A program made the translations under genes and the position numbers. From assembly GCA_963809815.1 (NCBI GenBank), contig CAWELM010000016.1:62001-126000 (forward strand): a DNA stretch of 64,000 nt, read 5' to 3'. The first letter of the stretch is position 1, and the number at the start of each line of letters is the position of its first letter. This DNA comes from CAVVJA01 sp963809815. Lineage in GTDB: Bacteria; Actinomycetota; Actinomycetes; Mycobacteriales; Jatrophihabitantaceae. Under the pieces are notes generated by a model. It saw only the letters and a program-made list of their open reading frames with translations. It was not told the origin of the DNA and did not search any database. Below, one piece after another: positions 39,799 to 49,900 of this stretch.

Positions 39799-41532
39799 TC
39801 AGCCAGTGGCATCGAGCGCGTGCTCGCGCCAGCGACTGGTGATAGGCAGCCGCCGATCGCGCCCGAACGCTTTGAAGCTGATCTTCGGCCCGGGTGGGTA
39901 CTGGCGGCGCTTCCATTCCGCGGTGTCGACCATGCGAGCCACCCGCATGACGAGCTCCGGATCGAACCCCTCGGCCACGATCTGGTCGAAGCCCTCGTCG
40001 CCGTCGACGTATCTCGCGAGCACGGCGTCGAGCAACTCGTAGTCCGGAAGCGAGTCGCTGTCGAGCTGGTCTGGTCGCAACTCTGCGGACGGTGGCTTGT
40101 CGATCGAGTTCTGCGGGATGGGCGGCTCCATCCCTGCCGCTTCGGCTTGCGCGTTGCGCCACCTCGCAAGCTGCCACACGAACGATTTGGGCACGTCCTT
40201 GATCGGCGCGAAGCCGCCGACCGCGTCGCCGTAGATGGTTGAGTAGCCAACGGCCAACTCGCTCTTGTTCCCCGTGGTGAGAACCAGATGCCCGTCGGCG
40301 TTCGACAGCGCCATCAACGTCGTCCCGCGCACCCGAGCCTGGACGTTCTCCTCGGCGACGCCGGTGAGCCCCAGGGTGGAGACGAACTCGGCCACCATCG
40401 GCGCGATGGGCACGACCCGATAATGCGCGCCGATTCGTCGGGCGAGATCGGAAGCGTCCGATCGGGAATGCTCCGACGAATAATCGCTGGGCATCGACAC
40501 ACCGAAGACCCCGTCACCGCCAATCGCATCAGCTGCGACGACGGCTACCACCGCTGAGTCGATGCCACCCGACATGCCGAGCACGACGGAGCGGAACCCG
40601 TTCTTACGGATGTAGTCCCGCGTCCCCGTGACCAGCGCTCCCCAAACCTCGGCCTCGTCGCTGAGCCGGTCGGCCACCGAGCCTGCAGCAGTCGGCCGAT
40701 CCGCAGCGGGCGGTGTGCCCGTGTCGTGCCGGTGCACGGTCATCGGCAATCCAGCCGGCGGCGGGGCCGGATCAGGGACCGCCAGTGGGAGGGCCAGGTC
40801 GATCAGATGGACGCCCACTACGTACTGTGGCGCCCGCAGCAACACGGCACCGTCCGCGCTGACCACGGTCGAGTCGCCATCGAAGACCAGCTCGTCCTGG
40901 CCGCCGACGGTATTCACGTAGGTGACGATGGCGCCTGCCTCTCGGGCTCTGCGCCGCAGAAGCGGCAGTCGAACATCGTCCTTATCGCGCTCGAACGGTG
41001 AGGCGTTGATGTTCACGACCAGGCCGACGCCCATTGCCCCGGCCACCATGAACGGGCCGCCTTCCTGCCACAAGTCCTCGCAGATGGTGAGGGCGACGTC
41101 GACGCCTCGGAAGCGCACGATCTCGAATCGGGTTCCCGGGACGAAGTAGCGGGCTTCATCGAACACGCCGTAGTTCGGCAGGTGATATTTGAAGTAGGTC
41201 GAAACGACTTGGCCACCGAAGCAGAACGCGAGGGCGTTGCGTGGCCCGGCGTCGTCACCGACATACCCGATGACTACACCTACGTCACCGAAGCCCCCCG
41301 CGGCTAGGTCGGCGGCGAGCTTCTCGGTCGTCGCTCGCGACGCCGCTCGGAACGACGAGCGGAAGACCAGGTCCTCGGGTGGGTACCCGGTGATCGCTAG
41401 TTCCGGAAACAGGACGAGGTCAGCGCCGGCTGCACAAGCCTCCGCCGTGCGGTCCAGGATGACTGCGGCATTGCCGGCCAGGTCACCGACCGTGATGTCG
41501 ACCTGCGCCAGGGCAACTCGGAGCACGGGCAT
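39799..41532 (-). CDS. nadE: Glutamine-dependent NAD+ synthetase
   Basis: The protein has 577 residues. The N-terminal nitrilase-type glutaminase has its catalytic triad in LFPELAITGYPPEDLV (Glu), a Lys in the KYHLPNYGVFDE region, and Cys in TICEDLWQ. The C-terminal synthetase has the PP-loop VLGMSGGIDSAVVAVVAADA. It amidates deamido-NAD with glutamine and ATP. Length fits short two-domain forms; as I recall, M. tuberculosis uses a ~680-residue form. The start MPVLRVALAQVDITVGD is a clear family N-terminus. Confidence 0.94.
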   Translation of the reverse strand: MPVLRVALAQVDITVGDLAGNAAVILDRTAEACAAGADLVLFPELAITGYPPEDLVFRSSFRAASRATTEKLAADLAAGGFGDVGVVIGYVGDDAGPRNALAFCFGGQVVSTYFKYHLPNYGVFDEARYFVPGTRFEIVRFRGVDVALTICEDLWQEGGPFMVAGAMGVGLVVNINASPFERDKDDVRLPLLRRRAREAGAIVTYVNTVGGQDELVFDGDSTVVSADGAVLLRAPQYVVGVHLIDLALPLAVPDPAPPPAGLPMTVHRHDTGTPPAADRPTAAGSVADRLSDEAEVWGALVTGTRDYIRKNGFRSVVLGMSGGIDSAVVAVVAADAIGGDGVFGVSMPSDYSSEHSRSDASDLARRIGAHYRVVPIAPMVAEFVSTLGLTGVAEENVQARVRGTTLMALSNADGHLVLTTGNKSELAVGYSTIYGDAVGGFAPIKDVPKSFVWQLARWRNAQAEAAGMEPPIPQNSIDKPPSAELRPDQLDSDSLPDYELLDAVLARYVDGDEGFDQIVAEGFDPELVMRVARMVDTAEWKRRQYPPGPKISFKAFGRDRRLPITSRWREHALDATG

Positions 41533-41808
41533 GACACCATTCTCCTGATCTCCGGCTGCCGTCTCGTGCGGGCGAGCCGATGATCGCCGGCATATCGTGC
41601 CTAAAGCGGATTATGTCCGAGATCACGGACCGTCGCCTGACCGACGCGCGTATGGGACGGAGGGCTCGGGCGGATCCCCGGCAGATCCTGTGCGTTGCCT
41701 CAGCGTGAGCCGATTGTGATGTGGCGTTACGCCGGTATGGCCGATCGTATTGTCACAATAAGATGGCCTACGCCGTCCGCGTGGGTCGTTGTGGCTTCGG
41801 AGGACGCG

Positions 41809-43086
41809 GTGGCTGGGGGAGTTCGGTGGGCTGTGGCCGCGGCGGTCGCAGTGTTGGCGCTCGCCGCATGTACGGCCACCAAATCGACTGGGCAACAGTC
41901 GACCTCGACCAACCCGACAGCGACCTCCTCGAGCCCGGCTAGCGGGGCCGGGGCGACGTCGTCCAGCAGCTCAGCCGCTCCGGCGCCGGCGCTCGTGACC
42001 CTGCTACCAGCTTCCGGCACCGCGGGGGTCAGCCCGATCGCGCCGATTAGCGCTTCCGTGAGCGGCGGCACGCTGACATCCGTCACCCTGACCAATGACG
42101 CCGGAACCGGCGTGATCGGCACGATGGCAGCAGACCGGACGTCGTGGAGGGCAGGCCAACCGCTCGGGTACGGCAAGCGCTACACGCTAACCGCACGCGC
42201 CACGAATGGCGCCGGCGAGACGGTCACCAAAACGTCGGCTTTCGGCACCGTCACGCCGGGCAACATGACCATGGCCTACATCAACACGGCCGCAGGTTAT
42301 GCACTCAATCCAGCCCGGACCTACGGCGTCGGCCAGGCGATCAAGGTCCACTTCGACGAGCCCATCCGTAACAAGGCCGCCGCCGAGCGCGCGCTGTCGG
42401 TCACGACCGTGCCGCCCCAGGTCGGAGGCTGGAACTGGTTCAGCGATCAGGACGTGCACTGGCGGCCGAAGGTGTACTTCACGCCACATACCCGAGTAAC
42501 GGTGACGGCGAAGATCTACGGCGTGCAGGTCGGTCCGGGCCTTTATGGCCAGGCCGACACCAGCACCTCATTCCGTATCGGCGAGGCCCAGATCTCCAAG
42601 GTCAACGATTCCGACAAGATCATCCGGGTCTATCGGAACGGCGTGCTGATGCGTCAGATGCCGACGTCAATGGGCAAGGGCGGCACCATCGCCGGCACCA
42701 ACGGCCAGAAAATCTCGCTGTGGACCAACAGCGGGCTGCACACCGTCGTCGATGCCGAGAGGAACATCACAATGACGTCCGGATCCTTCGGTGTTCCGGA
42801 CAATTCGCCCCAATCTTACCGAGTCAGCATTCCGTACGGAGTTCGCATTTCGATGGGCGGCGAGTTCATCCACTGGGCCGACTGGTCGGTGCCGGTGCAG
42901 GGCAAGATTGACACGTCACACGGTTGCTTGAACGTTTCGCCGGCGAATTCCGTGTGGTTTTACAAGTTCTCCCAGCCCGGCGACATCGTCGACGTCGAGG
43001 GAACCCCGCAACGGCTACACGCATGGGACTCGGGCGACTGGACAGTCACGTGGGCGACCTGGCAGGCCGGAAGTGCGCTGCATTGA
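41809..43086 (+). CDS. L,D-transpeptidase lipoprotein (Ldt type)
   Basis: The protein has 425 residues. A lipoprotein signal (AVAAAVAVLALAAC) and Ser/Thr-rich linker precede two Ig-like domains (VTLLPASGTAGVSPIAPISA; KTSAFGTVTPGNMTMAY) and a YkuD domain with IDTSHGCLNVSPANSVWF, where the catalytic Cys and His are visible. It forms 3-3 crosslinks in peptidoglycan outside the membrane, as LdtMt2. GTG at 41809 is chosen because GGAGG (41799-41803) precedes it and the signal peptide begins there. ATTGTCACAAT (41749-41759) is an upstream palindrome. A close paralogue follows 78 bases later. Confidence 0.9.
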   Translation: MAGGVRWAVAAAVAVLALAACTATKSTGQQSTSTNPTATSSSPASGAGATSSSSSAAPAPALVTLLPASGTAGVSPIAPISASVSGGTLTSVTLTNDAGTGVIGTMAADRTSWRAGQPLGYGKRYTLTARATNGAGETVTKTSAFGTVTPGNMTMAYINTAAGYALNPARTYGVGQAIKVHFDEPIRNKAAAERALSVTTVPPQVGGWNWFSDQDVHWRPKVYFTPHTRVTVTAKIYGVQVGPGLYGQADTSTSFRIGEAQISKVNDSDKIIRVYRNGVLMRQMPTSMGKGGTIAGTNGQKISLWTNSGLHTVVDAERNITMTSGSFGVPDNSPQSYRVSIPYGVRISMGGEFIHWADWSVPVQGKIDTSHGCLNVSPANSVWFYKFSQPGDIVDVEGTPQRLHAWDSGDWTVTWATWQAGSALH

Positions 43087-43164
43087 GCGCGCGGGAACGT
43101 GAGAGCAAGGCAGGCAGGGGAGAATGACGGGGGAAGGGCCGGGCCGCAGGAGCCCGGCAAGGGG

Positions 43165-44445
43165 GTGGATGTTCTGAACCGCATGCGTACCGTCGGCGCG
43201 GTCGTCACCATCGTGGCGCTGCTTGCTACGGCGTGCTCCCGCACGGGACACGAGGCCGCATCATCTCCGTCGGCAACAGCCAGTCCGACGAGTTCGAGTT
43301 CAGAATCGTCCTCGCCTGCCGCCAGCTCGTCGGCGGCCGCCGCACCAGCGGACCTGCAATTCAGTCCCGCGGGTGGATCGCAGGGCGTCAACCCCACTGC
43401 ACCGGTCAAGGTATCCGCACTCGACGGCGAGTTGACGTCCGTCAAGCTCGTCAATCCGGACGGAAATGCAGTCTCCGGGGCAATGGCGCCGGACCGCCTC
43501 TCCTGGTCCGCGACCGAGGTTCTCGGGTACGGCAAGACCTACACGATGACCGCGACCGCGGCGAACGGCGACGGCCGGCCGGTTACCCGCAGCGAGAAGT
43601 TCACGACCTTGACCCCCGGCAACATGACCATGCCGTATGTCACCACGACCGGAAGCACGCCGATGCGAAACGGCGCGACATACGGGGTAGGCATCGTCCC
43701 GGTCGTGCACTTCGACGAGGAGATCACCGACAAGGCCAATGCCGAGAAGGCGCTGGTGGTGACGACCAACCCACCGGTCATTGGGTCCTGGTACTGGACC
43801 GACGATCAGACGGCGCACTGGCGCCCGCGGACGTATTACAAGCCGGGCACCACCGTCACGGTGGCGGCCAACGTGTACGGCGTGCAGGTCGGGCCGGGCC
43901 TCTACGGCCAAGCCGACGCCTCCGTCTCGTTCAAGATCGGCGCCAAGCACGTTTCCATTGCGGATGACCGCACCCACACGGTGAGCGTGTACTTCAACGA
44001 CAAACTGCAGCGGGTCATGCCGACATCGATGGGCCGGGGCGGGAGCGTCGACGTCAACGGTCAGACGATCTCGTTCTGGACGCAGAACGGCACCTATACG
44101 GTGATCGGCCAGGGCAATCCGGTGATCATGGACTCGTCGACCTACGGCCTGCCGGTGAACTCCAAGCTCGGGTACAAGGAGCCGATATATTGGGCGACCC
44201 AGATCAGCACCGACGGCGTGTACCTGCACGAGCTCGAGGCCACGGTTTGGGCGCAAGGTCACACTGACGTGTCACACGGTTGCCTCAACCTCAACCACGA
44301 CAACGCCTACTGGTATTACAAGACGGCCCAGATCGGCGACCCGGTCGTCGTGAAGAACTCCGGCGGGACCCCGTTGCAAATCTGGCAGAACGGCGACTGG
44401 TCAGTCCCGTGGACAACCTGGGTCGCCGGTAGCGCCTTGCACTAG
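43165..44445 (+). CDS. L,D-transpeptidase lipoprotein, tandem paralogue
   Basis: The protein has 426 residues with the same plan as its upstream neighbour: signal peptide with lipobox LLATAC, Ser/Ala-rich linker, Ig-like domains (LQFSPAGGSQGVNPTAPVKV, LTPGNMTMPYVTTTG), then YkuD with DVSHGCLNLNHDNAYWYYKT holding the catalytic His-Cys. Identity between the two is high through the PTSMG...GG and HGCLN regions, so they are a tandem duplication. The start is uncertain between GTG 43165 and ATG 43183. It crosslinks peptidoglycan. Confidence 0.9.
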   Translation: MDVLNRMRTVGAVVTIVALLATACSRTGHEAASSPSATASPTSSSSESSSPAASSSAAAAPADLQFSPAGGSQGVNPTAPVKVSALDGELTSVKLVNPDGNAVSGAMAPDRLSWSATEVLGYGKTYTMTATAANGDGRPVTRSEKFTTLTPGNMTMPYVTTTGSTPMRNGATYGVGIVPVVHFDEEITDKANAEKALVVTTNPPVIGSWYWTDDQTAHWRPRTYYKPGTTVTVAANVYGVQVGPGLYGQADASVSFKIGAKHVSIADDRTHTVSVYFNDKLQRVMPTSMGRGGSVDVNGQTISFWTQNGTYTVIGQGNPVIMDSSTYGLPVNSKLGYKEPIYWATQISTDGVYLHELEATVWAQGHTDVSHGCLNLNHDNAYWYYKTAQIGDPVVVKNSGGTPLQIWQNGDWSVPWTTWVAGSALH

Positions 44446-44542
44446 CTGTCCAGCGGATGTCCCGCGCCAGGCGCTGGCGGCTCAGGGTCGGCGCTGCGCG
44501 AGTTAGCCTGCTCGCAATAAAGCTACGCAAGACTGGAGCGCT

Positions 44543-45901
44543 GTGGACCGTCAACAGGAATTCGTCCTGCACACCCTCGAAGAGCGCCAGATCCGCTTCG
44601 TCCGCTTGTGGTTCACCGACGTTCTGGGAACGCTCAAGTCCGTCGCAGTCGCCCCGGCGGAACTGGATGGCGCATTCGAGGAGGGCATCGGCTTCGACGG
44701 CTCCGCTATCGAAGGATTCGCCCGCGCCAGCGAGAGCGACATGCTCGCCCGGCCTGACCCGGCGACCTTCCAGATCCTGCCCGAGCCTGAGGGTCGGCCG
44801 GCCGACTCGGCTCGCATGTTCTGCGACATCACCATGCCGGACGGGTCCCCGTCGTGGGCGGACCCGCGATACGTGCTCCGCCGGGCGCTGTCGAAGGCAG
44901 CCGAGCGGGGATTCACCTTCTATACCCACCCGGAGATCGAGTTCTTCCTCTTGAAGAACCGCCCGTTGGACGGCACCGAGCCGGAGCCGATCGACACCAG
45001 CGGGTACTTCGACATGACGAGCCACCCCAGCTCCCACACCTTCCGGCGCGACGCCGTCACCACGTTGGAAGCGCTCGGCATTTCCGTCGAGTTCAGCCAC
45101 CACGAGGTCGCACCCGGGCAGCAGGAGATCGACCTGCGGTACGCCGACGCCCTGTCGATGGCGGACAACATCATGACGTTTCGGCACGTCATCAAAGAGG
45201 TGGCACTCTCGGTCGGCGCCCACGCCACCTTCATGCCCAAGCCGTTCCGGCACCGTCCGGGAAGCGGTATGCACACTCACCTGTCGCTGTTCGAGGGCGA
45301 TCGGAACGCCTTCCACGACCCGACCGACGAACTCAACCTCTCCAAGACGGCCCGGGCCTTCATCGCCGGGCTCTTGCGCCACGCTCGGGAGATCACCGCG
45401 GTCACCAACCAGTGGGTGAATTCGTACAAGCGTTTGTACGGCTACGCCGCGCGCGGCGAACTCGTCGAGGCGCCGACCTACGTCTGTTGGGGCCACGCCA
45501 ACCGGTCCGCGCTCGTCCGAGTGCCCATGTACAAGCCGGGCAAAGCCAACTCCACCCGGGTCGAGATGCGTTCGCTCGACTCGGCCTGCAACCCGTACCT
45601 GGCCTTCGCGGTCCTGCTTGCCGCCGGCATGAAGGGCGTCGAAGAGGGTTACGAGCTGCCGCCCGGAGCCGAAGACGATGTGTGGTCCCTGTCGGACGTC
45701 GAGCGACTCGCGCTCGGATACGACGAGCTCCCGCATAACCTGGCCGACGCGCTCCGCGCCATGCAGGACTCGGAACTCGTCGCCCAGGCGCTTGGCGAGC
45801 ACGTCTTCGACTTCTTCCTGCGCAACAAGCGCACTGAGTGGAACGACTACCGGGCCGAGGTAACACCGTTCGAGCTGCGCCGGTATCTGCCCCTGCTCTA
45901 G
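44543..45901 (+). CDS. glnA2: Glutamine synthetase GlnA2 type
   Basis: The protein has 452 residues. Glutamine synthetase motifs are visible: FDGSAIEGF, EIEFFLL, the ATP-binding KPFRHRPGSGMHTHLSLFEG, NQWVNSYKRL and RVEMRSLDSACNPYLAFAVL. The region where adenylylated enzymes carry NLYDLP reads DDVWSLSDVERLALGYDELP, so the usual adenylylation tyrosine is absent, as in GlnA2 proteins. Some actinobacterial paralogues work on polyamines instead of ammonia. It heads a row with an amidotransferase and glnE. Confidence 0.92.
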   Translation: MDRQQEFVLHTLEERQIRFVRLWFTDVLGTLKSVAVAPAELDGAFEEGIGFDGSAIEGFARASESDMLARPDPATFQILPEPEGRPADSARMFCDITMPDGSPSWADPRYVLRRALSKAAERGFTFYTHPEIEFFLLKNRPLDGTEPEPIDTSGYFDMTSHPSSHTFRRDAVTTLEALGISVEFSHHEVAPGQQEIDLRYADALSMADNIMTFRHVIKEVALSVGAHATFMPKPFRHRPGSGMHTHLSLFEGDRNAFHDPTDELNLSKTARAFIAGLLRHAREITAVTNQWVNSYKRLYGYAARGELVEAPTYVCWGHANRSALVRVPMYKPGKANSTRVEMRSLDSACNPYLAFAVLLAAGMKGVEEGYELPPGAEDDVWSLSDVERLALGYDELPHNLADALRAMQDSELVAQALGEHVFDFFLRNKRTEWNDYRAEVTPFELRRYLPLL

Positions 45902-45957
45902 TCGGATCCTGAGGGCAACTCCCGTCCAAGATCCCAGCGCTCAGTACGCTGGGCGTC

Positions 45958-46833
45958 GTGTCTGGGCCGCCGATCCTGCTCATCGAGAACGACGAGCGTG
46001 ATCCGGTCGGACCACTCGGAGAGTGGCTGCGTGACGCCGGCGTCACGCTGGTGATTTCCCGTCCGTTTGCCGGCGACCAATTACCGGCCGATCTGTCTGG
46101 GTACGCCGGACTGATGGCCATGGGCGGACGGATGAGCGCCGACGCCGACGATGTTGCGCCCTGGCTGCCAGCCGAGCGGGCGTTACTCGCGCAGGCCGTC
46201 GCCACCGAGGTACCCACTCTCGGCATCTGTCTCGGCCATCAGCTGCTGGCCCTGGCCACGGGTGGGCGAGTCGGCCCGAACCCACTCGGTCCGCAGGTCG
46301 GCGCTCAACTCATCGCCAAGCGGGCCGCGGCATCAACTGATCCCCTGTTCGGGCCATTGCCGATTACCCCCGACGTCATCCAGTGGCACCGGGACGGAGT
46401 GCTCGAACTGCCGCCTGGTGCGGTGCTGCTGGCGGCATCACCCGGGGCCGAAGTCCAGGCCTTTCGGATCGGGCGGCTCGCGTGGGGCATCCAATTCCAC
46501 ATCGAAACGACCCCCGCCGGCGTACGCCGATGGGCAGAGGCGAACGCCGCCGAACTCGCCGACTACGACGTTCCGGCCCTGCTCGAGCGGGTGGACCTGG
46601 TCCAGTCCGACCTTGCCGCAGTGTGGCAGCCGTTCGCCGCCGCGTTCGCCGCAATCGTCCGCGACCCCGACTCGGTCCGGCCGGCCCGGGCGATACGTCA
46701 GACCACGGCCGAGCCGATCACCGATCCGGCGGAGATCAGAGCTGCGCTCGCCGCCCAGATGCAGGCGGGGCGCGGCAGTTCTCATCCGACGGCGCTCCCT
46801 TGGCCCGAGAGCACCGCGCCCGACTCCCCATGA
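45958..46833 (+). CDS. Class I glutamine amidotransferase-like protein
   Basis: The protein has 291 residues. The GATase triad is visible: Cys in TLGICLGHQLLALATGGRV, His and Glu in WGIQFHIETTPAG. The core is of GMP-synthase-like type (GLMAMGGRMSADADD; VIQWHRDGVLELPPGAVLLA) with an extra ~60-residue C-terminus. It may hydrolyse a gamma-glutamyl bond or feed ammonia to an unknown partner. It lies between glnA2 and glnE, which are neighbours in M. tuberculosis as I recall, so it may process a product of GlnA2. Confidence 0.8.
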   Translation: MSGPPILLIENDERDPVGPLGEWLRDAGVTLVISRPFAGDQLPADLSGYAGLMAMGGRMSADADDVAPWLPAERALLAQAVATEVPTLGICLGHQLLALATGGRVGPNPLGPQVGAQLIAKRAAASTDPLFGPLPITPDVIQWHRDGVLELPPGAVLLAASPGAEVQAFRIGRLAWGIQFHIETTPAGVRRWAEANAAELADYDVPALLERVDLVQSDLAAVWQPFAAAFAAIVRDPDSVRPARAIRQTTAEPITDPAEIRAALAAQMQAGRGSSHPTALPWPESTAPDSP

Positions 46834-46962
46834 CTACCACCCCACAAATTCGCGGGGTCCACGGCCCCGTGATCGGTACCCGCTCGTGACTGTGCTTCCC
46901 GCCGGCCTCCTTCGTGCGCTCCTGTTGTGTCCTTCCGGCCCCCGGACTCAGGAGGCCGGCTC

Positions 46963-49900
46963 ATGACTATGGCCGACGATCGGGCGGATCGGCTCTCGCC
47001 CCCAGGGCGGATGAACCAGCGACTGGCGCGGCTGGGGTTCATGGACCCGGACCGCGCGGCCGAGGTGTTGGCGGGACCCCCGTTGTCCTGGTGGGACAGC
47101 GAAGCGAGCGCGCCGGCGAGTCCCGGTGCCGCCGCAGTCATCGCCGCACTCGGCCGTGCTTCCGACCCCGATCTGGCCGTGAACGCACTCGCGGACCTAG
47201 CCAGGACGGTGGTGGGAGACGACGTCGCATTGTTGCGGTCCGCACTCGAGACGAGCGGCCAGGTGCGCTCCCGCCTGATCAACCTGCTCGGTGCCTCGAT
47301 CGAGCTAGGTGCGCATTTGGTGGCCTATCCGGATCACTGGCGCGTCATGTTGAGCGCTGACTACGACGCGGACGGGGTCGCGCGCCGGCTGGCGGACGCG
47401 GTAGGCGCTGACGTGACGGATCCGGTCACTGGAACCGGTGGGGGCCGGGCCCGATTGGGTGGCGCCGAGGCCGTCGCGCGGCTCCGGATCGCCTACCGTC
47501 GGGAGCTGGCCGATATTGCGGGTCGGGACATGGCCGGCGACCTGAGCCTGCCGGCGGTCACCGAGGCGCTGGCCGATCTCGCCGGCTACACCTTGCAGAC
47601 CGCTCTCGCGGTCGCAGCGTACGACCTGACCCCGGATGCGGCGCCCTGCCGCCTGGCCATCATCGGGATGGGCAAGGCGGGAGGACGCGAGCTGAATTAC
47701 GTGTCCGACGTCGATGTGATCTTTGTCGCCGAGCCGGCGGATGCGGCGACGACGGATGCCGGCACCGAAGCCGCGCTGGGCGTCGCAACCCGCCTGGCGT
47801 CAGCGACGATGCGCATCTGCCGCGCCGTCGCGTGGGAAGTCGATGCCAACCTTCGACCCGAAGGCAAGGACGGTCCGCTCGTGCGCACCCTGGCCAGCCA
47901 TGCCGCCTACTACGCCCGCTGGGCTAGCACCTGGGAGTTCCAGGCGCTGCTGAAAATGCGCCCAGTGGCGGGTGATCCGGAACTCGGCGAGCGCTATGTC
48001 CGCACTCTCGCCCCGATGGTCTGGTCCGCGGCCGAACGCCCGGACTTCGTCGCCGATGTTCGGGCTATGCGTCGCCGGGTGCTCGCCCATGTGCCGCCGG
48101 CCATCGCGGATCGGGAGCTCAAGCTCGGGCCCGGCGGCTTGCGGGACGTCGAGTTCGCGGTGCAGCTGTTGCAACTGGTCCACGGCCGGGGTGACGAGAC
48201 ACTGCGTGAGAGCGGGACGCTTCTGGCGCTCGCCCGACTGCGCGACGGAGGTTACGTCGGCCGCGACGACGCGGTGAGTCTCGCCGACGCCTACACCTTC
48301 CTCCGAGCCACGGAGCACCGCGTCCAGTTGCGCAGGCTGCGCCGGACCCACATCGTGCCCGAGCAGCCAGCCGAGTTACAGCGGCTCGCTCGAGCGATGG
48401 GTTACCGGCCAGACGGGCGCGGAGACGCGCGAGAGGTCTTCCAGGCCGAATGGGCGCTGCACGGGCGCGAGGTCCGCCGACTGCACGAGAAGTTGTTCTA
48501 CCGGCCGCTGTTGGAGGCAGTCGCTCGCGTTCCGACCGAGGCGCTGCGCCTGACGCCGGTCGAGGCGCGCCGGCGGCTTGCGGCCCTCGGCTTCGTGGAT
48601 CCAGACCAAGCGCTTCGGCACATAGAGGCGTTGACGGCCGGCCTGAGCCGGCGCGCAATTCTGCAGCGGACCCTGCTTCCGGTGATGCTGAGCGATTTCG
48701 CCGACGCCCCGAATCCCGACGCCGGCCTGCTCGCCTACCGCCGGGTGTCCGAGGAGCTCGGCTCTACGCCGTGGTTCCTGCGGCTGCTGCGCGACGAGGG
48801 CCAAGTCGCCTCGCGATTGGCGTACCTGCTCGGTACCAGCCGGTACGTCTCGGAGATGCTCGAACGGGCGCCCGAGGCGTTGCAAATGCTCGCTGAGGAC
48901 GCTGGTCTCTCACCTCGCGGTGAGGCGGAGCTGCGCGCGGTGATGGTTGACGCCGCCAACCGGCAGGACAGCGACACCGATGCCGTACTGGTGGTCCGCA
49001 GCCTGCGCCGCCAGGAGCTCTTGCGCACCGCGTTCGCGGATCTGCTGGGGCGCCTGACCATAGCGGAGACGGGCCTGGCCATCAGCCGGACCACCGAGGC
49101 GACATTGGACGCAGCGCTGCACGTGGCCCGTCGATCGGTGGCTCGGGACCTCGACGTCAGCGAGCTGCCGATCGACTTCGCCGTCATCGCGATGGGCCGT
49201 CTGGGCGGCTACGAGGTTGGCTACGGATCCGACGCCGACGTCATGTTCGTCTACGAGTCGCGGGATCTAGACCTGCCCGACGAAGCCGCAGCGCGAATAG
49301 CACACGACATCGCAGAGCGGATGCGCAACCTGCTGTCGGTACCGAGCGGCGACCCGCCGCTGGGTGTGGACGCGAACCTGCGGCCCGAGGGGCGTAGCGG
49401 CCCGCTCGTCCGGTCGCTCGCCTCATACGCCGGCTACTACGCGCGCTGGTCGTCGGCCTGGGAGGCGCAGGCGCTGTTGCGCGCCCGGTTCGCCGTGGGC
49501 GATGTCGGATTGGGGGACCGGTTCACCGCGCTCATCGATCCGGTGCGCTACCCGGTCACCGGCGTTAGCGCCGAGGCTCGCGCCGAGATTCGTCGGCTGA
49601 AGAGCCGAATCGACACTGAGCGGCTGCCGCGCGGCGCGGATGCATCGACGCACTTGAAGCTTGGCCGGGGCGGCTTAGCGGACATCGAGTGGACGGTGCA
49701 GTTGCTGCAGCTGGCGCACGGGACGGACATCCCGCAGCTGCGTACGCCGCGGACTCTCGACGCGCTTCGGGCGGCCCGTGCTGCTGGATTGCTAAACCCG
49801 CAGGACGCTGACGCACTCGCCGAGGCGTGGCAGCTGGCAAGCCATGCCCGCAATGCGGTGATGCTCGTCCGCGACCGGGCCGATGACCAGCTGCCTTCGC

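Noticed and set aside
44291..45802. 503-codon minus-strand frame over glnA2
   Set aside because: glnA2 shows all catalytic motifs on the plus strand; the opposite frame is a GC-bias shadow.
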